A stretch of DNA of 64,000 nt, taken from positions 372,001 to 436,000 of the forward strand of contig NZ_FOZG01000003.1 in assembly GCF_900113315.1 (NCBI RefSeq), written 5' to 3'. Under the pieces are notes generated by a model. The model saw only the letters and a list, made by a program, of their open reading frames with translations. It was not told the DNA's origin and searched no databases. This DNA is from Sphingomonas jatrophae (GTDB lineage Bacteria > Pseudomonadota > Alphaproteobacteria > Sphingomonadales > Sphingomonadaceae). This document shows positions 35,371 to 46,942 of the stretch, in pieces. Position numbers and translations under genes: made by a program. Each line of letters opens with the position of its first letter. Positions within the stretch are counted from its first letter, which is position 1.

Positions 35371-36639
35371 TCAATATCCTGTGCGCACCGCGGCGATCAA
35401 CCTCTGGATCATGTTGCCGCCGCCGCGCGGGCGGAACACGGTCTGCCCGTCGCGCTGGGGTGCGCGCAGGTCGAGCGGGTTGGCCGCGGCGAACTGGGCG
35501 AGCCCGGCGAGCGTCGCGAAGGCAGGTCCGCCATGCGCATCGGGCAGGCCGGCCAGGCCCCGCGGGCGGCCGATGCGGACGGAGCGGCCGAGCAGCCCCT
35601 GCGCATAATCGGCAATGCCCTTCAGCTCGGCGCCACCGCCTGTCAGCACCACCTGCCGCCCGACCGGGCCGGTGAAGCCGAGATCCTTGAGCGCGCCCGC
35701 AACCGCGCCCATCCAATGTTCCAGCCGCTGGCGGATCACGGAGATGAGCTGCGCGCGGGTGATGCGCGATCCGTCCGATCCGTCCTCGTCACCGCCGACC
35801 GCGACCAGCTCGATCATGTCGTGATTGTCGCGCGGGGATGGCGTGGCGGAGCCGTGGAAGCACTTGATCCGCTCGGCATGCTGGCGGCGCGTGCCGAAGG
35901 CCGACGCAATGTCGTCGGTAATGTCGGCCGCGCCCATCGGGATGGACGCCAGGCCGACGAGCAGGCCGCCGGCGAAGAGCGACACGTTGGTGACGCCTGC
36001 ACCCAGCTCGACCAGCGCGACGCCGAGCTCGCGCTCCTCCTCGCTCAGGCAGGCGAGACCCGTGGCGATGGGCGAGGCGACGATGGATTTCACCGCGAGG
36101 TGCGCCGAGCGGACGCACAGATCGACGTTGCGGATCGGCGACGGATCGGCGGCGACGACGTGGATGTCGACACCCAGCCGGTCGGCATGGAGGCCGAGCG
36201 GGGTCTTGACGCCCTTCAGCCCGTCGAGCGTGTAGAGCGTCGGCTGCGCGTGCAGCACCATGCGCCCTTCTGGATCGATCGAGCTGCGGCCCTCGTCGAG
36301 CAGCCCGTCAATATCCGCCTGCTCGATGCGCTGGCCGCCGAGATCGATTTCGACCGAGGCGATGTCGGAGATGAGGCCGCCCGCCGAGAAGCTGACCCAG
36401 ACATCCTCGATGTTGAGCCCGGCGATCCGCTCCGCCTGCTCCACCGCCTCACGCACGACGCGCTCAGTCACCTCCATGTCCGCGACATAGCCGCGCTTGA
36501 CGCCGCGGCTCTCGCGCTGGCCGGTGCCGAGCACGATCAGCTCGCCCTTCTCCTCTGGGATCTGCGCGATCAGCGCACAGACCTTGGAGGAGCCGATATC
36601 GAGCGCGGTGATGAGGCGATCGGGACGGGGCTGGGCCAT
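35371..36639 (-). CDS. ftsA: Cell division protein FtsA
   Basis: A protein of 422 residues, the actin-like membrane tether of FtsZ. The phosphate loop ALDIGSSKVCALI opens the protein, and a second nucleotide block is VVLTGGGAELKGIADYA. The C-terminal residues (GGNMIQRLIAAVR) form the amphipathic membrane-targeting helix. ATG at 36639 is supported by GAGGAT a few bases upstream; the longer frame is not conserved. It lies 34 bases after ftsQ. Confidence 0.96.
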   Translation of the reverse strand: MAQPRPDRLITALDIGSSKVCALIAQIPEEKGELIVLGTGQRESRGVKRGYVADMEVTERVVREAVEQAERIAGLNIEDVWVSFSAGGLISDIASVEIDLGGQRIEQADIDGLLDEGRSSIDPEGRMVLHAQPTLYTLDGLKGVKTPLGLHADRLGVDIHVVAADPSPIRNVDLCVRSAHLAVKSIVASPIATGLACLSEEERELGVALVELGAGVTNVSLFAGGLLVGLASIPMGAADITDDIASAFGTRRQHAERIKCFHGSATPSPRDNHDMIELVAVGGDEDGSDGSRITRAQLISVIRQRLEHWMGAVAGALKDLGFTGPVGRQVVLTGGGAELKGIADYAQGLLGRSVRIGRPRGLAGLPDAHGGPAFATLAGLAQFAAANPLDLRAPQRDGQTVFRPRGGGNMIQRLIAAVRTGY

Positions 36640-36673
36640 GATTATCCTCGGGCGGACGGGCGGGGGCGGATCA

Positions 36674-37609
36674 TCAGATGCTGTCCGCGGGCTTGACCAG
36701 CGGGCGGGCGGCATCGTCGGCGACGCGGTGGCCGGGCTCGCGCGTCACGCGGACGACGAACTTGTCGGGCACGCGCATGTCGAAGCGGACGAAACCCTGG
36801 CCGAGCAGGCGCGCCTTGCCGTCGAGGCGGACAAATTCGGCGAGCGCGCGGAGCGATGCTTCCTGTCCCTCGGGCAGCGCCAGCGTCTCGCCCGACAGGA
36901 AGCGCAGATCCCAGCGGCGGTCACCCACCCAGGTGGCGCCGGCCAGGACGGGGCGGATGGCAGGCTGCGTCGCGACGAGCTGGTTGAGGCCGGTGACGTG
37001 GAGATTTGCGCCGGGGCCGATCACCAGCGGCAGGCTGGGCAGCTCCGTCAGGGCCACGGGAGCGATGACGCGCCCGTCCCTGTCGATCAGCGTCAGGCGG
37101 CGCTGATGCTGCCAGACGGCGGCGGGGCGGCGCTCGACGATGTCGACCACCAGAGTATCGGGCAGGCGGCGCGAGACGCGCGCATCGGCGATCCAGCCGT
37201 AGCGCATCAGCCGCGTGCGAATCTCCTCTAGGTCGACGAGCGGCATGGCGCGCGACTTCTGATCCGCCGCGGCGGCATAGACGGCGCCCCGATCCATCGC
37301 GTCGATGCCGCGGATTTCGATGGTGCGGACGCGGAAACCGGCGCGGCCGAGCGCCTCGCCCAGCTCGACGCCGACCATCTGCGGCAGTTTCATCGCGAGA
37401 ATGCCCGCGATCAGTCCGCCGAATAGCAAGAGCCACAGGCCGATGCCCGCCGCCCGCTTCAGCGCCGCGGCGGGAACGGGCATCGCCGCGACCGCGCGGG
37501 CAAGCGCGGACGGGGCGCGCTTGACCGCCGGCCGGCCGCGACCGCGCTGCACGGTGCGCGGACGATTGCGCGCGACATTGCTGCGGCGAATGGTGGCCTT
37601 CGCGGTCAT
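36674..37609 (-). CDS. ftsQ: Cell division protein FtsQ
   Basis: A protein of 311 residues with a short basic cytosolic tail, one membrane segment (about 55-74), a POTRA domain (EIRGIDAMDRGAVYAA...) and the FtsQ domain (PDTLVVDIVERRPAAVWQ, YGWIADARV). It links early and late division proteins through FtsB/FtsL. The start overlaps the ddl stop (ATGA). The N-terminal tail is rich in arginine, as in other alphaproteobacterial FtsQ. Confidence 0.94.
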   Translation of the reverse strand: MTAKATIRRSNVARNRPRTVQRGRGRPAVKRAPSALARAVAAMPVPAAALKRAAGIGLWLLLFGGLIAGILAMKLPQMVGVELGEALGRAGFRVRTIEIRGIDAMDRGAVYAAAADQKSRAMPLVDLEEIRTRLMRYGWIADARVSRRLPDTLVVDIVERRPAAVWQHQRRLTLIDRDGRVIAPVALTELPSLPLVIGPGANLHVTGLNQLVATQPAIRPVLAGATWVGDRRWDLRFLSGETLALPEGQEASLRALAEFVRLDGKARLLGQGFVRFDMRVPDKFVVRVTREPGHRVADDAARPLVKPADSI

Positions 37610-38541
37610 GCGCCCTCCCCTGTCAGCGCCTCGTCGACGATCCGCTGGACGAGCTGCGGATAGGTCATGCCGATATGCTTCGCCTGCTCGGGCACGAGGC
37701 TGAGCGGCGTCATGCCGGGCTGGGTGTTGACCTCAAGCAGGTAGAGGCCCGCCTCGCCCATCTCCTCGTCCCAGCGAAAGTCCGAGCGGCTGGTGCCGCG
37801 GCAGCCCAGCACGTGATGCGCCTTGACCGCCATCGCCATTGCCGCCTCCGCAATCACGGCGGGGATCTGCGCGGGGCAGATGTGCAGCGTGAGGCCGTCG
37901 GTATATTTCGATTCGTAATCGTAGAAGCCGGACTTGGGCTTGAGCTCGGTCACCGCCAGCGCACGGTCGCCCAGCACCGCGACGGTCAGCTCGCGCCCCT
38001 TGATGAAGGGTTCGGCGAGCAGTTCGTCAAACTCCTGCCAGGGGCCTGCCGTGTCGCGGCCGATGGGGGAGCCGTAATTGCCGCCCTCGGTGACGATCGC
38101 GACGCCGACGGACGATCCCTCGTTGACCGGCTTCAGCACATAGGGCCGAGGCAGCGGATCGGCGGCGTAGAGGCTTTCCGAGCCGACCACCATGCCGCCG
38201 GGCATGCGGATGCCATGGGGCACGAGCGCCTGCTTGGTCAGTACCTTGTCGATCGCGATGACCGAGGTGGCCATGCCCGAATGCGTGTAGCGCAGGCCCA
38301 TCAGGTCCATCAGGCCCTGCACGCTGCCATCCTCGCCCGGCGTGCCGTGGAGCGCGTTGAACACGAGATCGGGTGCGGCCTCCGCCAGCCGCGCGGCGAC
38401 GTCGCGGCCCATGTCGATGCGGGTGACGCGGTGGCCGAGCGACTCCAGCGCATCGGCGACGCCCGCGCCCGAGGTGAGGGACACCTCACGCTCGGCGGAC
38501 CAGCCGCCCATCAGGACGGCGATGTGGAGGGCGGCGGTCAT
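37606..38541 (-). CDS. ddl: D-alanine--D-alanine ligase
   Basis: A protein of 311 residues of the ATP-grasp family that makes the D-Ala-D-Ala dipeptide for peptidoglycan. Visible parts are the N-terminal VLMGGWSAEREVS, NALHGTPGEDGSVQG, the ATP-grasp core PYVLKPVNEGSSVGV, and LEVNTQPGMTPLS, which carries the metal ligands. The start at 38541 overlaps the murB stop and gives the normal length; the ten extra upstream residues of the open frame are not conserved. Confidence 0.96.
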   Translation of the reverse strand: MTAALHIAVLMGGWSAEREVSLTSGAGVADALESLGHRVTRIDMGRDVAARLAEAAPDLVFNALHGTPGEDGSVQGLMDLMGLRYTHSGMATSVIAIDKVLTKQALVPHGIRMPGGMVVGSESLYAADPLPRPYVLKPVNEGSSVGVAIVTEGGNYGSPIGRDTAGPWQEFDELLAEPFIKGRELTVAVLGDRALAVTELKPKSGFYDYESKYTDGLTLHICPAQIPAVIAEAAMAMAVKAHHVLGCRGTSRSDFRWDEEMGEAGLYLLEVNTQPGMTPLSLVPEQAKHIGMTYPQLVQRIVDEALTGEGA

Positions 38542-39455
38542 GCCCCCACCCCCACGCGCTGGATTTCCCATTCGAGCGTCACGCCGCTTGCTGCCTTCAC
38601 CCTGTCGCGCACCTCCTCGCCAAGCGCCTCGATGTCGGCGCTGGTCGCGCTGCCGAGATTGAGGAGGAAGTTGGTGTGCTTGGTCGACACCTGCGCATCA
38701 CCCCGCCTGAGGCCGCGGCAGCCGGCCGCGTCGACCAGCTCCCACGCCTTGTGGCCGGCCGGGTTCTTGAAGGTGGAGCCGCCGGTCTTTGAGCGGAGCG
38801 GCTGCGAGGCCTCGCGCGCGGCGGCGATGCGGTCCATCTCCGCCTGGATCGCGGCCGGCTCGGCGGGGTCGCCGCGGAAGGTCGCGCCGATCACGACCGC
38901 GCCATCGGCCAGGTTGCTGTGGCGATAAGTGTAGCCGAGATCCTCGACCGGCAGCGTGCGGATCTCGCCCGAGCGCAGCACCACCTGCGCCTGGACCAGC
39001 ACGTCGACCGTCTCGCGGCCATAAGCGCCGCCGTTCATGCGGACGAAGCCGCCGACCGTGCCGGGGATGGAGCGGAGGAACTCCAGCCCTCCGATCCCCG
39101 CATCGCGCGCGGTGGAGGAGACGAGGATGCCGCTCGCCCCCGCGCCGCAGCGGAGGCTGGTCTCGTCCAGCCGCTGAACCTGCGCGAATGCCTTGCCGAG
39201 GCGGATGACGATGCCCGACACGCCGCCATCGCGGACGATCAGGTTGGAGCCGAGACCGAGCGCCATTACCGGCACGGCAGGATCGAGGCGCGCCAGAAAA
39301 CCGGCGAGATCGTCCGCGTCCGCCGGCTCGAACAGCCATTCGGCCGCCCCGCCGCTCTTGAACCAGACGAGCGGCGCCAGCGGCGCGGCGTGCGTCAGCC
39401 GGCCGCGGACGGGCGGCAGGTCAGGCACGGCAGCGGCGCGGGCGGTGGCGGTCAT
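38538..39455 (-). CDS. murB: UDP-N-acetylenolpyruvoylglucosamine reductase
   Basis: A protein of 305 residues that reduces UDP-GlcNAc-enolpyruvate to UDP-MurNAc using FAD and NADPH. FAD-binding blocks are [13 protein letters not shown] and [17 protein letters not shown]. The catalytic serine is in [13 protein letters not shown], and the glutamate is near the C-terminus in [12 protein letters not shown]. It is the short (type II-like) form, lacking the E. coli-type insertion. The start at 39455 overlaps the murC stop. Confidence 0.95.
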   Translation of the reverse strand: MTATARAAAVPDLPPVRGRLTHAAPLAPLVWFKSGGAAEWLFEPADADDLAGFLARLDPAVPVMALGLGSNLIVRDGGVSGIVIRLGKAFAQVQRLDETSLRCGAGASGILVSSTARDAGIGGLEFLRSIPGTVGGFVRMNGGAYGRETVDVLVQAQVVLRSGEIRTLPVEDLGYTYRHSNLADGAVVIGATFRGDPAEPAAIQAEMDRIAAAREASQPLRSKTGGSTFKNPAGHKAWELVDAAGCRGLRRGDAQVSTKHTNFLLNLGSATSADIEALGEEVRDRVKAASGVTLEWEIQRVGVGA

Positions 39456-40864
39456 GCGGCGACGCGCTCCCGCTCGATCGCGGCGGCGAGGCCGGCGGCC
39501 CATTTGGTGATGTCGCCAGCGCCCAGGCAGATGACCTGATCGCCCGGCTGGACGATGCGCGCCAGCTCGGCCGCGAGCGCCTCCGGCCCGGGTATCTCCT
39601 GTGCGGAGCGGTGGCCGCGCTCGCGCAGGCCCTTGACCAGAGCGGCGGCATCGACGCCCTCGATCGGCGCCTCGCCCGCGGCATAGACGGGCGTGACATA
39701 GACCATGTCCGCCTCGTTGAACGCACCCTGGAAGTCAGCCATCAGATCGCGCAGGCGGGTGAAACGGTGCGGCTGCGCAACGGCGATGACGCGGCCCTGC
39801 GCGCTCTCGCCGGCCGCCGACAGCACCGCGCGGATCTCGACCGGGTGGTGGCCGTAATCGTCGATGATCGTCGCGCCGTTTACCTCACCCACCTTGGTGA
39901 AGCGCCGCTTGACCCCGCCGAACTTGGCGAAACCGGTGCGGATCACGTCGTCCGCCACGTTCAGCTCCAGCGCGACGCCAATCGCGGCGAGCGCATTCTG
40001 CACGTTGTGGCGGCCGGGCATCGGCAACTCGATATCCTCGATCGAGCGGGTGGTGCCGTCGCGGTGGCGGATGATCGCCTCGAAACGGTTGCCGCCGGGC
40101 ACCGGCGTCACGTTGACGCCGCGCACGTCGGCCTGCGCGGAGAAGCCGTAGGTGACGACGCGGCGATCGCGGATCTTGGGCAGAATCGCCTGCACCTCCG
40201 GATGATCGAGGCACATCAAGGCCGCGCCGTAGAAGGGCACATTCTCGACGAACTCGACGAACGCCGCCTTCACCGCATCGAACGAGCCGTAATGGTCGAG
40301 ATGCTCGGGATCGATGTTGGTGACCACCGCGACGGTGCCGTCGAGGCGCAGGAAGCTGCCGTCGCTCTCGTCCGCCTCCACCACCATCCAGTCGGACGCG
40401 CCGAGGCGCGCGTTGGAGCCGTAGCTGTTGATGATGCCGCCATTGATGACGGTGGGATCGACGCCGCCCGCATCGAGCAGGGCCGCGACCATAGAGGTCG
40501 TCGTCGTCTTGCCGTGCGTGCCCGCGACAGCGACGGTGGACTTCAGGCGCATCAGCTCGGCCAGCATCTCCGCGCGGCGGACGACGGGGACGCGCGTTTC
40601 GTAGGCCAGCTCCACCTCCGGATTGCCGCGCTTGATCGCGGTGGAGGTGACGACGACGGCGGCGTCGCCGAGATTCTCCGCGCGGTGGCCGATGGCGACG
40701 GGGATGCCCCGCGCGCGCAGTCCCTCGATCACGTAGCCCTCAGCTACGTCGGAGCCCTGCACCTTGTAGCCGAGATTGTGCATCACCTCGGCGATGCCGG
40801 ACATGCCGATGCCGCCGATGCCGATGAAGTGGATCGTGCCGATGTCGGTCTGCACGCCCCTCAT
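39452..40864 (-). CDS. murC: UDP-N-acetylmuramate--L-alanine ligase
   Basis: A protein of 470 residues that adds L-alanine to UDP-MurNAc. The N-terminal [16 protein letters not shown] binds UDP. The ATP loop is [14 protein letters not shown], and [10 protein letters not shown] is the Mur ligase C-terminal motif. The long frame extending to 41314 is murG read in another phase; the ATG at 40864 overlaps the murG stop (ATGA). Confidence 0.96.
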   Translation of the reverse strand: MRGVQTDIGTIHFIGIGGIGMSGIAEVMHNLGYKVQGSDVAEGYVIEGLRARGIPVAIGHRAENLGDAAVVVTSTAIKRGNPEVELAYETRVPVVRRAEMLAELMRLKSTVAVAGTHGKTTTTSMVAALLDAGGVDPTVINGGIINSYGSNARLGASDWMVVEADESDGSFLRLDGTVAVVTNIDPEHLDHYGSFDAVKAAFVEFVENVPFYGAALMCLDHPEVQAILPKIRDRRVVTYGFSAQADVRGVNVTPVPGGNRFEAIIRHRDGTTRSIEDIELPMPGRHNVQNALAAIGVALELNVADDVIRTGFAKFGGVKRRFTKVGEVNGATIIDDYGHHPVEIRAVLSAAGESAQGRVIAVAQPHRFTRLRDLMADFQGAFNEADMVYVTPVYAAGEAPIEGVDAAALVKGLRERGHRSAQEIPGPEALAAELARIVQPGDQVICLGAGDITKWAAGLAAAIERERVAA

Positions 40865-41997
40865 GCCGCCTGCTCCTCGGGGCGGACGGCGCGGAGGCCG
40901 ACCATCTCCTCCAGCGCCTCGGCCATGGCGCGGGTGGCATCCGGGCGGCCGCACGACTTGGCACGGGCGGCCGCGTTGACCAGCGCGCCGGGTTCGAGCG
41001 CGAGCTTCTGCATCTGCTTGGCGAGTTCCACGGGGGTGAAGCGGCTCTGCGGGATCGAGCGGGCGCCGCCTGCGGCGACCAGCTCGCGCACATTGGCGGT
41101 CTGGTGATCGTCCATCGCGGTCGGCAGCGGCACGAGGATGGCGGGGCGGCCCGCCACCGTCAGCTCGGCGATGGTCGAGGCGCCTGCGCGCGCGATGACG
41201 AGGTGCGCCCAGCCCAGCCGGTCGGGCAGATCGGGCAGGTAGGTGGCGAGATCGGCGGGAATCTCGAGCGCGGCATAGCGCGCGCGCACCGCCTCGATAC
41301 CCTCGGGCCGGCATTGCTGCGTCACCTGCATGCGGCGGCGGAAGTTGACCGGCAGGAGGCCGAGCCCGTCGGGCACCACCTCCGACAGCACGGTCGCACC
41401 CTGGCTGCCGCCTGTCACGAGAACGCGGAACACGCCGTCCTCGGTCAACGCCGGGAAGGGCTGATCGCGTAAGCTCAGCACCACATCCCGCACCGGATTG
41501 CCGACGAGGCGGACCTTGCCTTCATGCCGCGGGCGCAGCTTCGCGATCTCGGGATAGGCGGTGAAGATGCGGTCCACCTGCCCTGCGATGAAGCGGTTGA
41601 CGCGGCCGAGCACGGCATTCTGCTCGTGCACCGCGGTCGGCACCTTGTCGGCAAAGGCGGCGAGCATGGCGGGCATCGCCGGATAGCCGCCGAAGCCGAT
41701 CACCGCGGCCGGGCGGAACGTGTCGTAAAGGCGGCGCGCCATGTCGCGCCCCTCCCAGATGGCGCGGCCGGCCTTGGCCCAGCCGATCGGCCCGCCCGCG
41801 ATGCGGCCCGCAGGCAGGACATGCGTCTGCACGCCGTCGAACAGATTGGGGATCTTGGCCCCCCGCTCGTCCGTCACCAGAGCGACGCGGTGGCCGCGCG
41901 CGATCAGCTCGAGGCCCAGCGCATGGGCGGGCACCATGTGGCCGCCGGTGCCGCCGGCCGCTAGAACGAAATGCAGGCTCTTGGGCCGCGGGCTCAT
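40861..41997 (-). CDS. murG: Lipid II synthase MurG (GlcNAc transferase)
   Basis: A protein of 378 residues, a GT28 glycosyltransferase that adds GlcNAc to lipid I at the inner face of the membrane. The N-terminal glycine motif is [15 protein letters not shown]; later blocks are [16 protein letters not shown] and the UDP-GlcNAc site [27 protein letters not shown] at 41997 overlaps the ftsW stop; an earlier in-frame ATG would lengthen the overlap. Confidence 0.95.
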   Translation of the reverse strand: MSPRPKSLHFVLAAGGTGGHMVPAHALGLELIARGHRVALVTDERGAKIPNLFDGVQTHVLPAGRIAGGPIGWAKAGRAIWEGRDMARRLYDTFRPAAVIGFGGYPAMPAMLAAFADKVPTAVHEQNAVLGRVNRFIAGQVDRIFTAYPEIAKLRPRHEGKVRLVGNPVRDVVLSLRDQPFPALTEDGVFRVLVTGGSQGATVLSEVVPDGLGLLPVNFRRRMQVTQQCRPEGIEAVRARYAALEIPADLATYLPDLPDRLGWAHLVIARAGASTIAELTVAGRPAILVPLPTAMDDHQTANVRELVAAGGARSIPQSRFTPVELAKQMQKLALEPGALVNAAARAKSCGRPDATRAMAEALEEMVGLRAVRPEEQAA

Positions 41998-43214
41998 CGG
42001 CCACTCCACGTCACGACATAAGGGGAGCGCGTCAGATACGGGTTCCGGCGCGTGAACGCCAGCAACAGCCCGAAGCCGACCGACAACGCGATCATCGACG
42101 AGCCGCCATAGGAGATGAAGGGCAGCGTCATGCCCTTCGACGGCGCGATGCCGACGTTCACCGCCATGTTGATCAGCGCCTGCAACCCGAACTGGACGAC
42201 GAGGCCGGCGGCGGCGAACAGCAGGAACTCGTCCTTCTCGTCGAGCAGCTTGATGAACACGCGGACGACGATGGCGAGATAGAGGAGCGCAATGGCAAGG
42301 CAGGCGAGCAGGCCGAACTCCTCGCCGATCACCGAGAAGATGTAGTCGGTATGCGGCTCGGGCAGGCGGAACTTCATCGTGCCCGCCCCAGGCCCCATGC
42401 CGATCAGCCCGCCATTGACCAAAGTGTTGTGCGCCGAATCCATCTGGTAGGTGTCACCCGTGCCTGTCAGGAACTTGTCGATGCGCGCGGTGGCCACCGG
42501 ATAGAACAGATAGGCCGCGACGATGCCGCCGACGCCGGCAGCCCCCAGCGCCGCCAGCCACTTCATCTGCACGCCCGACAGCATCAGCAGCGACAGCCAG
42601 ATAGACAGGAAGATCACCGTCTGACCGAAATCGGGCTGCTTCATCAGCAACAGCGCGACGCAGCCGGTGAGGCCGGCGGTCAGCCAGACAACGGGAAGCG
42701 ACTTGTCCCGCGCGCCGAGCGAAAAGATCCAGGCGAGCGTGACGACGAACAGGGGCTTCAGGAACTCGGACGGCTGAAGCTGCGCGAAGCCCGCACCGAT
42801 CCAGCGCCGCGCGCCGTTCGCCTCGACCCCGACGAAGGGCACGAGCGCGAGCAGCAGCAGGAAAACGCCCGCGCCGATCACGGCGAAGCGCCGCGCGGCT
42901 TCCTTGGGCAGCATCGACACGGCCAGCATCACCGGCAGGCCGACACCCAGCCAGACGAGCTGGCGGTAGAGATAGTAGAGCGGCGGGAAGGTGACGCTGC
43001 CCCCCGAATAGCGCACCGCCGCGGCGGGCGAGGCGGCGGCGACCGCGATCAGCCCGATGCCGATCAGACCGGCGACGAGCAGGAGCAGGACGCGGTCAAT
43101 CTCCCAGAACCAGGTGCCGAGCGCGGAGCGATCCCCTCGGCCGAACCGCGCCGGGCGCGGCTTGCGCTTGGCACGGGAGACGACGGCGGTGGCGGGGCTG
43201 GCGGACCTAGCCAT
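41994..43214 (-). CDS. ftsW: Peptidoglycan polymerase FtsW
   Basis: A protein of 406 residues of the SEDS family, with about ten membrane segments. It polymerises lipid II at the septum together with FtsI. The conserved loop ANGARRWIGAGFAQLQPSEF contains the key QPSEFLKP motif. The C-terminal PFISYGGSSMIA block is typical. It overlaps the 3' end of murD by 8 bases. Confidence 0.95.
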   Translation of the reverse strand: MARSASPATAVVSRAKRKPRPARFGRGDRSALGTWFWEIDRVLLLLVAGLIGIGLIAVAAASPAAAVRYSGGSVTFPPLYYLYRQLVWLGVGLPVMLAVSMLPKEAARRFAVIGAGVFLLLLALVPFVGVEANGARRWIGAGFAQLQPSEFLKPLFVVTLAWIFSLGARDKSLPVVWLTAGLTGCVALLLMKQPDFGQTVIFLSIWLSLLMLSGVQMKWLAALGAAGVGGIVAAYLFYPVATARIDKFLTGTGDTYQMDSAHNTLVNGGLIGMGPGAGTMKFRLPEPHTDYIFSVIGEEFGLLACLAIALLYLAIVVRVFIKLLDEKDEFLLFAAAGLVVQFGLQALINMAVNVGIAPSKGMTLPFISYGGSSMIALSVGFGLLLAFTRRNPYLTRSPYVVTWSGR

Positions 43215-44487
43215 CGGGCAATTCCTTCACGGCTGCGCGGAACGCGTCGCCACGCGCCTCATAGTCCCTGAACTGGTCGAAGCTGGCGCAGGCGGGCGAG
43301 AGCATCACCACCTCGCCGCTTCGCGCCACCTGCGCCGCGGTGCGGACCGCCTTCTCAAGGGTGCCGCTCTCGGTGACGGCGATGCCGTGCGGGCGCAGGA
43401 TATCGGCGAACATCGGGCCGGCATCACCGATCGTGTAGGCGGCGGCGACGTTCTTGAGGAAGGGCAGACAGGCATCCAGCTCGCGCGTCTTGGCGAGGCC
43501 GCCGAGGATCCAGTGAATGTCCCGGTAGGCGCCGAGCGCCGGGGCGGTGGCGGTGCTGTTCGTCGCCTTGCTGTCGTTGACGTAGAGCACGCCGGCACGC
43601 GTAGCGACACGCTCCATGCGATGGGGCAGGCCGGGGAAGGTGCGGAGGGCTTGCTCGACCGCTTCGTCGGCGATGCCGAGCGCCCGGGCTGCGGCGACGG
43701 CGCAAGCAGCGTTCTGCGCATTGTGCGGACCCTGCAATGCAGGCCACTCGGACTGGTCCGTGATGCTGGTCGACGACACCTCGACCAGTGCGCCCTCTCG
43801 TGCGGCAGCGATCCGCCTGGTTTCGTCATCTTCCGTTGCGATCACCGCGGTACCTGCCGACATGTCGAACAGCCGCGCCTTGCTCGCCGCATAGGCGTCG
43901 AACCCATCATAACGGTCGAGGTGATCGGGCGTGATGTTGGTCAGCACCGCCACGTCGCAGTCCAGCGTCCGCGTCAGGTCGATCTGATAGCTCGACAGCT
44001 CCAGCACATAGACGCCGCCCTTTGGGAGCGGATCGCGCGAGAGGATGGGCAGGCCGATATTGCCGCCCATCAGCGTCGGCAGGCCCGCCGTCTCGCAGAT
44101 GTGGTGGATCAGCGCGGTGGTGGTCGACTTGCCGTTGGTGCCGGTGATTCCGACCACCTTGTGCGGCGGCAGCGACGCACGGGCTTCGGCGAACAGCTCG
44201 ATATCGCCGATGATCGGCACGCCTGCCGCCGCGGCGCGGCCCGTGATCGGGTGACGGTTGAGCGGCACGCCGGGGGAGACGACCAGCGCGTCGAAGCCGG
44301 CGAGATCGATCTCCATCGGATCGCCGAGCGCGGCGATGCCCTCGACCGCTGCGCGCTTCGCTTCATCCGCGTCCCACGCGACAACCTCAGCGCCCGAGGC
44401 CGCCAGCGCCTCCACCGTCGCGAGGCCCGACCGGGCAAGGCCAAGCACCGCGTAGCGCTTGCCGGAAAAGGCGGGGGAGGTGATCAC
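43207..44487 (-). CDS. murD: UDP-MurNAc-L-Ala--D-glutamate ligase
   Basis: A protein of 426 residues that adds D-glutamate. It has a Rossmann-like N-terminus ([15 protein letters not shown]), the ATP loop [28 protein letters not shown] and a C-terminal [11 protein letters not shown] block. The frame is open further upstream, but the GTG at 44487 overlaps the mraY stop (GTGA) and gives the right length. Confidence 0.94.
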   Translation of the reverse strand: MITSPAFSGKRYAVLGLARSGLATVEALAASGAEVVAWDADEAKRAAVEGIAALGDPMEIDLAGFDALVVSPGVPLNRHPITGRAAAAGVPIIGDIELFAEARASLPPHKVVGITGTNGKSTTTALIHHICETAGLPTLMGGNIGLPILSRDPLPKGGVYVLELSSYQIDLTRTLDCDVAVLTNITPDHLDRYDGFDAYAASKARLFDMSAGTAVIATEDDETRRIAAAREGALVEVSSTSITDQSEWPALQGPHNAQNAACAVAAARALGIADEAVEQALRTFPGLPHRMERVATRAGVLYVNDSKATNSTATAPALGAYRDIHWILGGLAKTRELDACLPFLKNVAAAYTIGDAGPMFADILRPHGIAVTESGTLEKAVRTAAQVARSGEVVMLSPACASFDQFRDYEARGDAFRAAVKELPDG

Positions 44488-45554
44488 CGCAGCTTCAGCG
44501 TGGCAAGGCCGGCAAGCGCCAGCACGAAGCTGATGATCCAGAAGCGGATCACGACGGTCGGCTCCGACCAGCCGAGCTGTTCGAAATGGTGGTGGATCGG
44601 CGCCATGCGGAAGATGCGCTTGCCCGTCCGCTTGAAGAAGAAGACCTGGAGGACGACGGACACCGCCTCCAGCACGAACAGGCCGCCGACCACCGCCAGC
44701 ACGATCTCGTGATGGCAGGCAACCGCGATGGCACCCAGCACGCCGCCCAGCGCCAGGCTGCCCGTATCGCCCATGAACACCGCGGCGGGCGGCGCATTGA
44801 ACCACAGGAAGGCGAGGCCGCCGCCGATGATCGCCGCGAGCAGGATGGTCAGGTCCCCCGCCCCCAGCACGTGCGGGATGCCGAGATATTCGGCGAACTT
44901 CGCATTGCCGACCAGATAGGCGATGGCCATGAACGCCAGCGACGCGATGACGACAGGCATCGTCGCGAGGCCGTCGAGCCCGTCGGTCAGGTTCACCGCA
45001 TTGCCGAACGCGACGATGACGAAGGCGGCGAAGACGACGTAGAACGGTCCGAGATCGATCACGGGCCCGTTATAGAAGGGCACGTAGAGCTGCGTGCCGT
45101 TGCCATCGAGGATCAGCCAGCTGGCGAGCCCGGCAATGGCGAATTCGAGCAGCAGCCTGAGCTTCGCCGGCACGCCCTTGTGGCTGCGCTTGGTCACCTT
45201 GTCGTAATCGTCGAGGAAGCCGATCAGGCCGAAGCCCAGGAGCACGAACAGGCACGCCCAGGTGTAGCGATTGCCGAGATCCATCCACAGGATCATCGAC
45301 GCAATCACCGCGGTCAGGATCATCAGCCCGCCCATGGTCGGCGTGCCGACCTTGGCGAGGTGGGTCTGCGGCCCGTCCGTCCGGATCGGCTGGCCCTTGC
45401 CCTGGCGGACGCGCAGCCAGCCGATGAAGCGGGGGCCGAGCAGCAGGCCGATGATCAGCGCCGTCATCACCGCGCCGCCCGCGCGGACGGTGACGTAGCG
45501 GAAGAGATTGGCGATGCTCTCGAAGTGGAGCAGGCTGGCGAGATAATAGAGCAT
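44484..45554 (-). CDS. mraY: Phospho-MurNAc-pentapeptide transferase MraY
   Basis: A protein of 356 residues with about ten membrane segments. It joins phospho-MurNAc-pentapeptide to undecaprenyl phosphate, giving lipid I. Conserved parts are [15 protein letters not shown] (aspartates for Mg), [14 protein letters not shown] and [12 protein letters not shown], plus the histidine motif MAPIHHHFE. The ATG overlaps the murF stop by one base (TGATG). Confidence 0.96.
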   Translation of the reverse strand: MLYYLASLLHFESIANLFRYVTVRAGGAVMTALIIGLLLGPRFIGWLRVRQGKGQPIRTDGPQTHLAKVGTPTMGGLMILTAVIASMILWMDLGNRYTWACLFVLLGFGLIGFLDDYDKVTKRSHKGVPAKLRLLLEFAIAGLASWLILDGNGTQLYVPFYNGPVIDLGPFYVVFAAFVIVAFGNAVNLTDGLDGLATMPVVIASLAFMAIAYLVGNAKFAEYLGIPHVLGAGDLTILLAAIIGGGLAFLWFNAPPAAVFMGDTGSLALGGVLGAIAVACHHEIVLAVVGGLFVLEAVSVVLQVFFFKRTGKRIFRMAPIHHHFEQLGWSEPTVVIRFWIISFVLALAGLATLKLR

Positions 45555-46942
45555 CAGATGGCCTCGGCCGGAAGCGGTCGGGTCAGCGCCTCGACGAGCC
45601 GCGACAGGCGGACGCCGTTCGATCCCTTGACGAGCAAGGCGTCGCCCGGAGCCAGGATCGGCCCGACATAGGCCAGTGCCTCGTCCGCGCTGGCGACATG
45701 GGCGACGTGGAGCGGATCGTGGCCAAGCGCATCGGCGAGCGGCGCCATCTCCGCGCCGACCAGCACCACCGCCTCGATCCTTGCGGCAATGAGCGCATCG
45801 CGCAGGCCGGCATGATAGCGCTGGGAGTGGTCGCCCAATTCGCGCATCTCGCCCAGCACGGCGATGCGGCGGCGGGCGGGTTCGGTGCCGAGCAGCTTCA
45901 GCGTCGCCGCCATCGAGGCCGGGTTGGCATTGTAGCTTTCATCAATCAGCAGCGCCTCACCGCCCGCGACGGGGATCGACAGGCGCGCACCGCGGCCGGG
46001 CAGACCCGGCAGATCGGCCAGCGCGAGGCCCGCGGCGGCGAGATCGCCGCCCGCGGCGTGGACGGCGGCGAGCAGCGCCAGCGCGTTCGACACCCAGTGA
46101 TCGCCGGGCGGCGCCAGCGTGAAGGTCAGCTCCGCGCCCGGCAGGACGGCGGTGACGAGCGTGCCGCGGGGGCCCGCAATCGCCTCACGCGCGAAGACAT
46201 CCGCCGTCTTGTCGCGGCCGAACGTCCAGACCCGGGCCGCATGTGCGCGTGCCTTGGCGAGCAGCGCGTCGCGGTGCGGGCTGTCGTGCGGCACGATCGC
46301 GGTGCCGCCCGGCTCCAGCCCTTCGAAGATCTCGGCCTTGGCCTGGGCAATCTCGGCCTCGTCGCGGAAGAAGCCGGCATGGGCGGGGGCGATGGCGGTG
46401 ACGATGGCGATATGCGGCCGGACGAGGCGGGTCAGCATCGACAATTCGCCGGGATGGTTCATGCCCATCTCGAACACGCCGTAGCGGCTGTCCGCCGGCA
46501 TCCGCGCGAGGCTCAAGGGCACGCCGGTGTGATTGTTGTAGCTCTTGACCGAGCGGTGGACCTTGCCCGGCGCGGAGCGGGCGAGCGCGGCGGCCAGCGC
46601 CTCCTTGGTGCCCGTCTTGCCGACCGAACCGGTGACGCCGATCACCGTCGCGCCCGTCCGCGCGCGGGCGGCACGGCCGAGCGCGTCGAGGGCGGCCGCC
46701 GTGTCGGGAACGAGGACGTGGGGATGTGCGACCGTCTCGGAGACGATCGCGCCCGCTGCCCCTTGCGCGAAGGCACCCTCGACGAAGCGGTGGCCGTCCG
46801 TCGCCTCCCCCTTCAGCGCGACGAACAGGTCGCCCGCGCCGACCTCACGCGAATCGAAGGCGACCCCGCTTGCAGCGAAGTCGGCAGAGGCGGTGCCGCC
46901 GGTTGCCGCGGCGATGTCGGTTGCGGTCCAGAGCGTCGTCAC
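45554..46942 (-). CDS. murF: UDP-MurNAc-tripeptide--D-Ala-D-Ala ligase
   Basis: A protein of 462 residues that adds the D-Ala-D-Ala dipeptide made by Ddl. The ATP loop is [16 protein letters not shown], and [13 protein letters not shown] and [12 protein letters not shown] are MurF-specific. GTG at 46942 overlaps the murE stop (GTGA); another GTG nine bases upstream is possible. The C-terminal [12 protein letters not shown] block is conserved. Confidence 0.94.
   Translation of the reverse strand: MTTLWTATDIAAATGGTASADFAASGVAFDSREVGAGDLFVALKGEATDGHRFVEGAFAQGAAGAIVSETVAHPHVLVPDTAAALDALGRAARARTGATVIGVTGSVGKTGTKEALAAALARSAPGKVHRSVKSYNNHTGVPLSLARMPADSRYGVFEMGMNHPGELSMLTRLVRPHIAIVTAIAPAHAGFFRDEAEIAQAKAEIFEGLEPGGTAIVPHDSPHRDALLAKARAHAARVWTFGRDKTADVFAREAIAGPRGTLVTAVLPGAELTFTLAPPGDHWVSNALALLAAVHAAGGDLAAAGLALADLPGLPGRGARLSIPVAGGEALLIDESYNANPASMAATLKLLGTEPARRRIAVLGEMRELGDHSQRYHAGLRDALIAARIEAVVLVGAEMAPLADALGHDPLHVAHVASADEALAYVGPILAPGDALLVKGSNGVRLSRLVEALTRPLPAEAI

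Noticed and set aside
34381-36696. A 771-residue plus-strand frame across ftsZ and ftsA.
   Set aside because: Composition (His, Arg, Asp, Ala rich) and lack of motifs mark it as antisense of real division genes.
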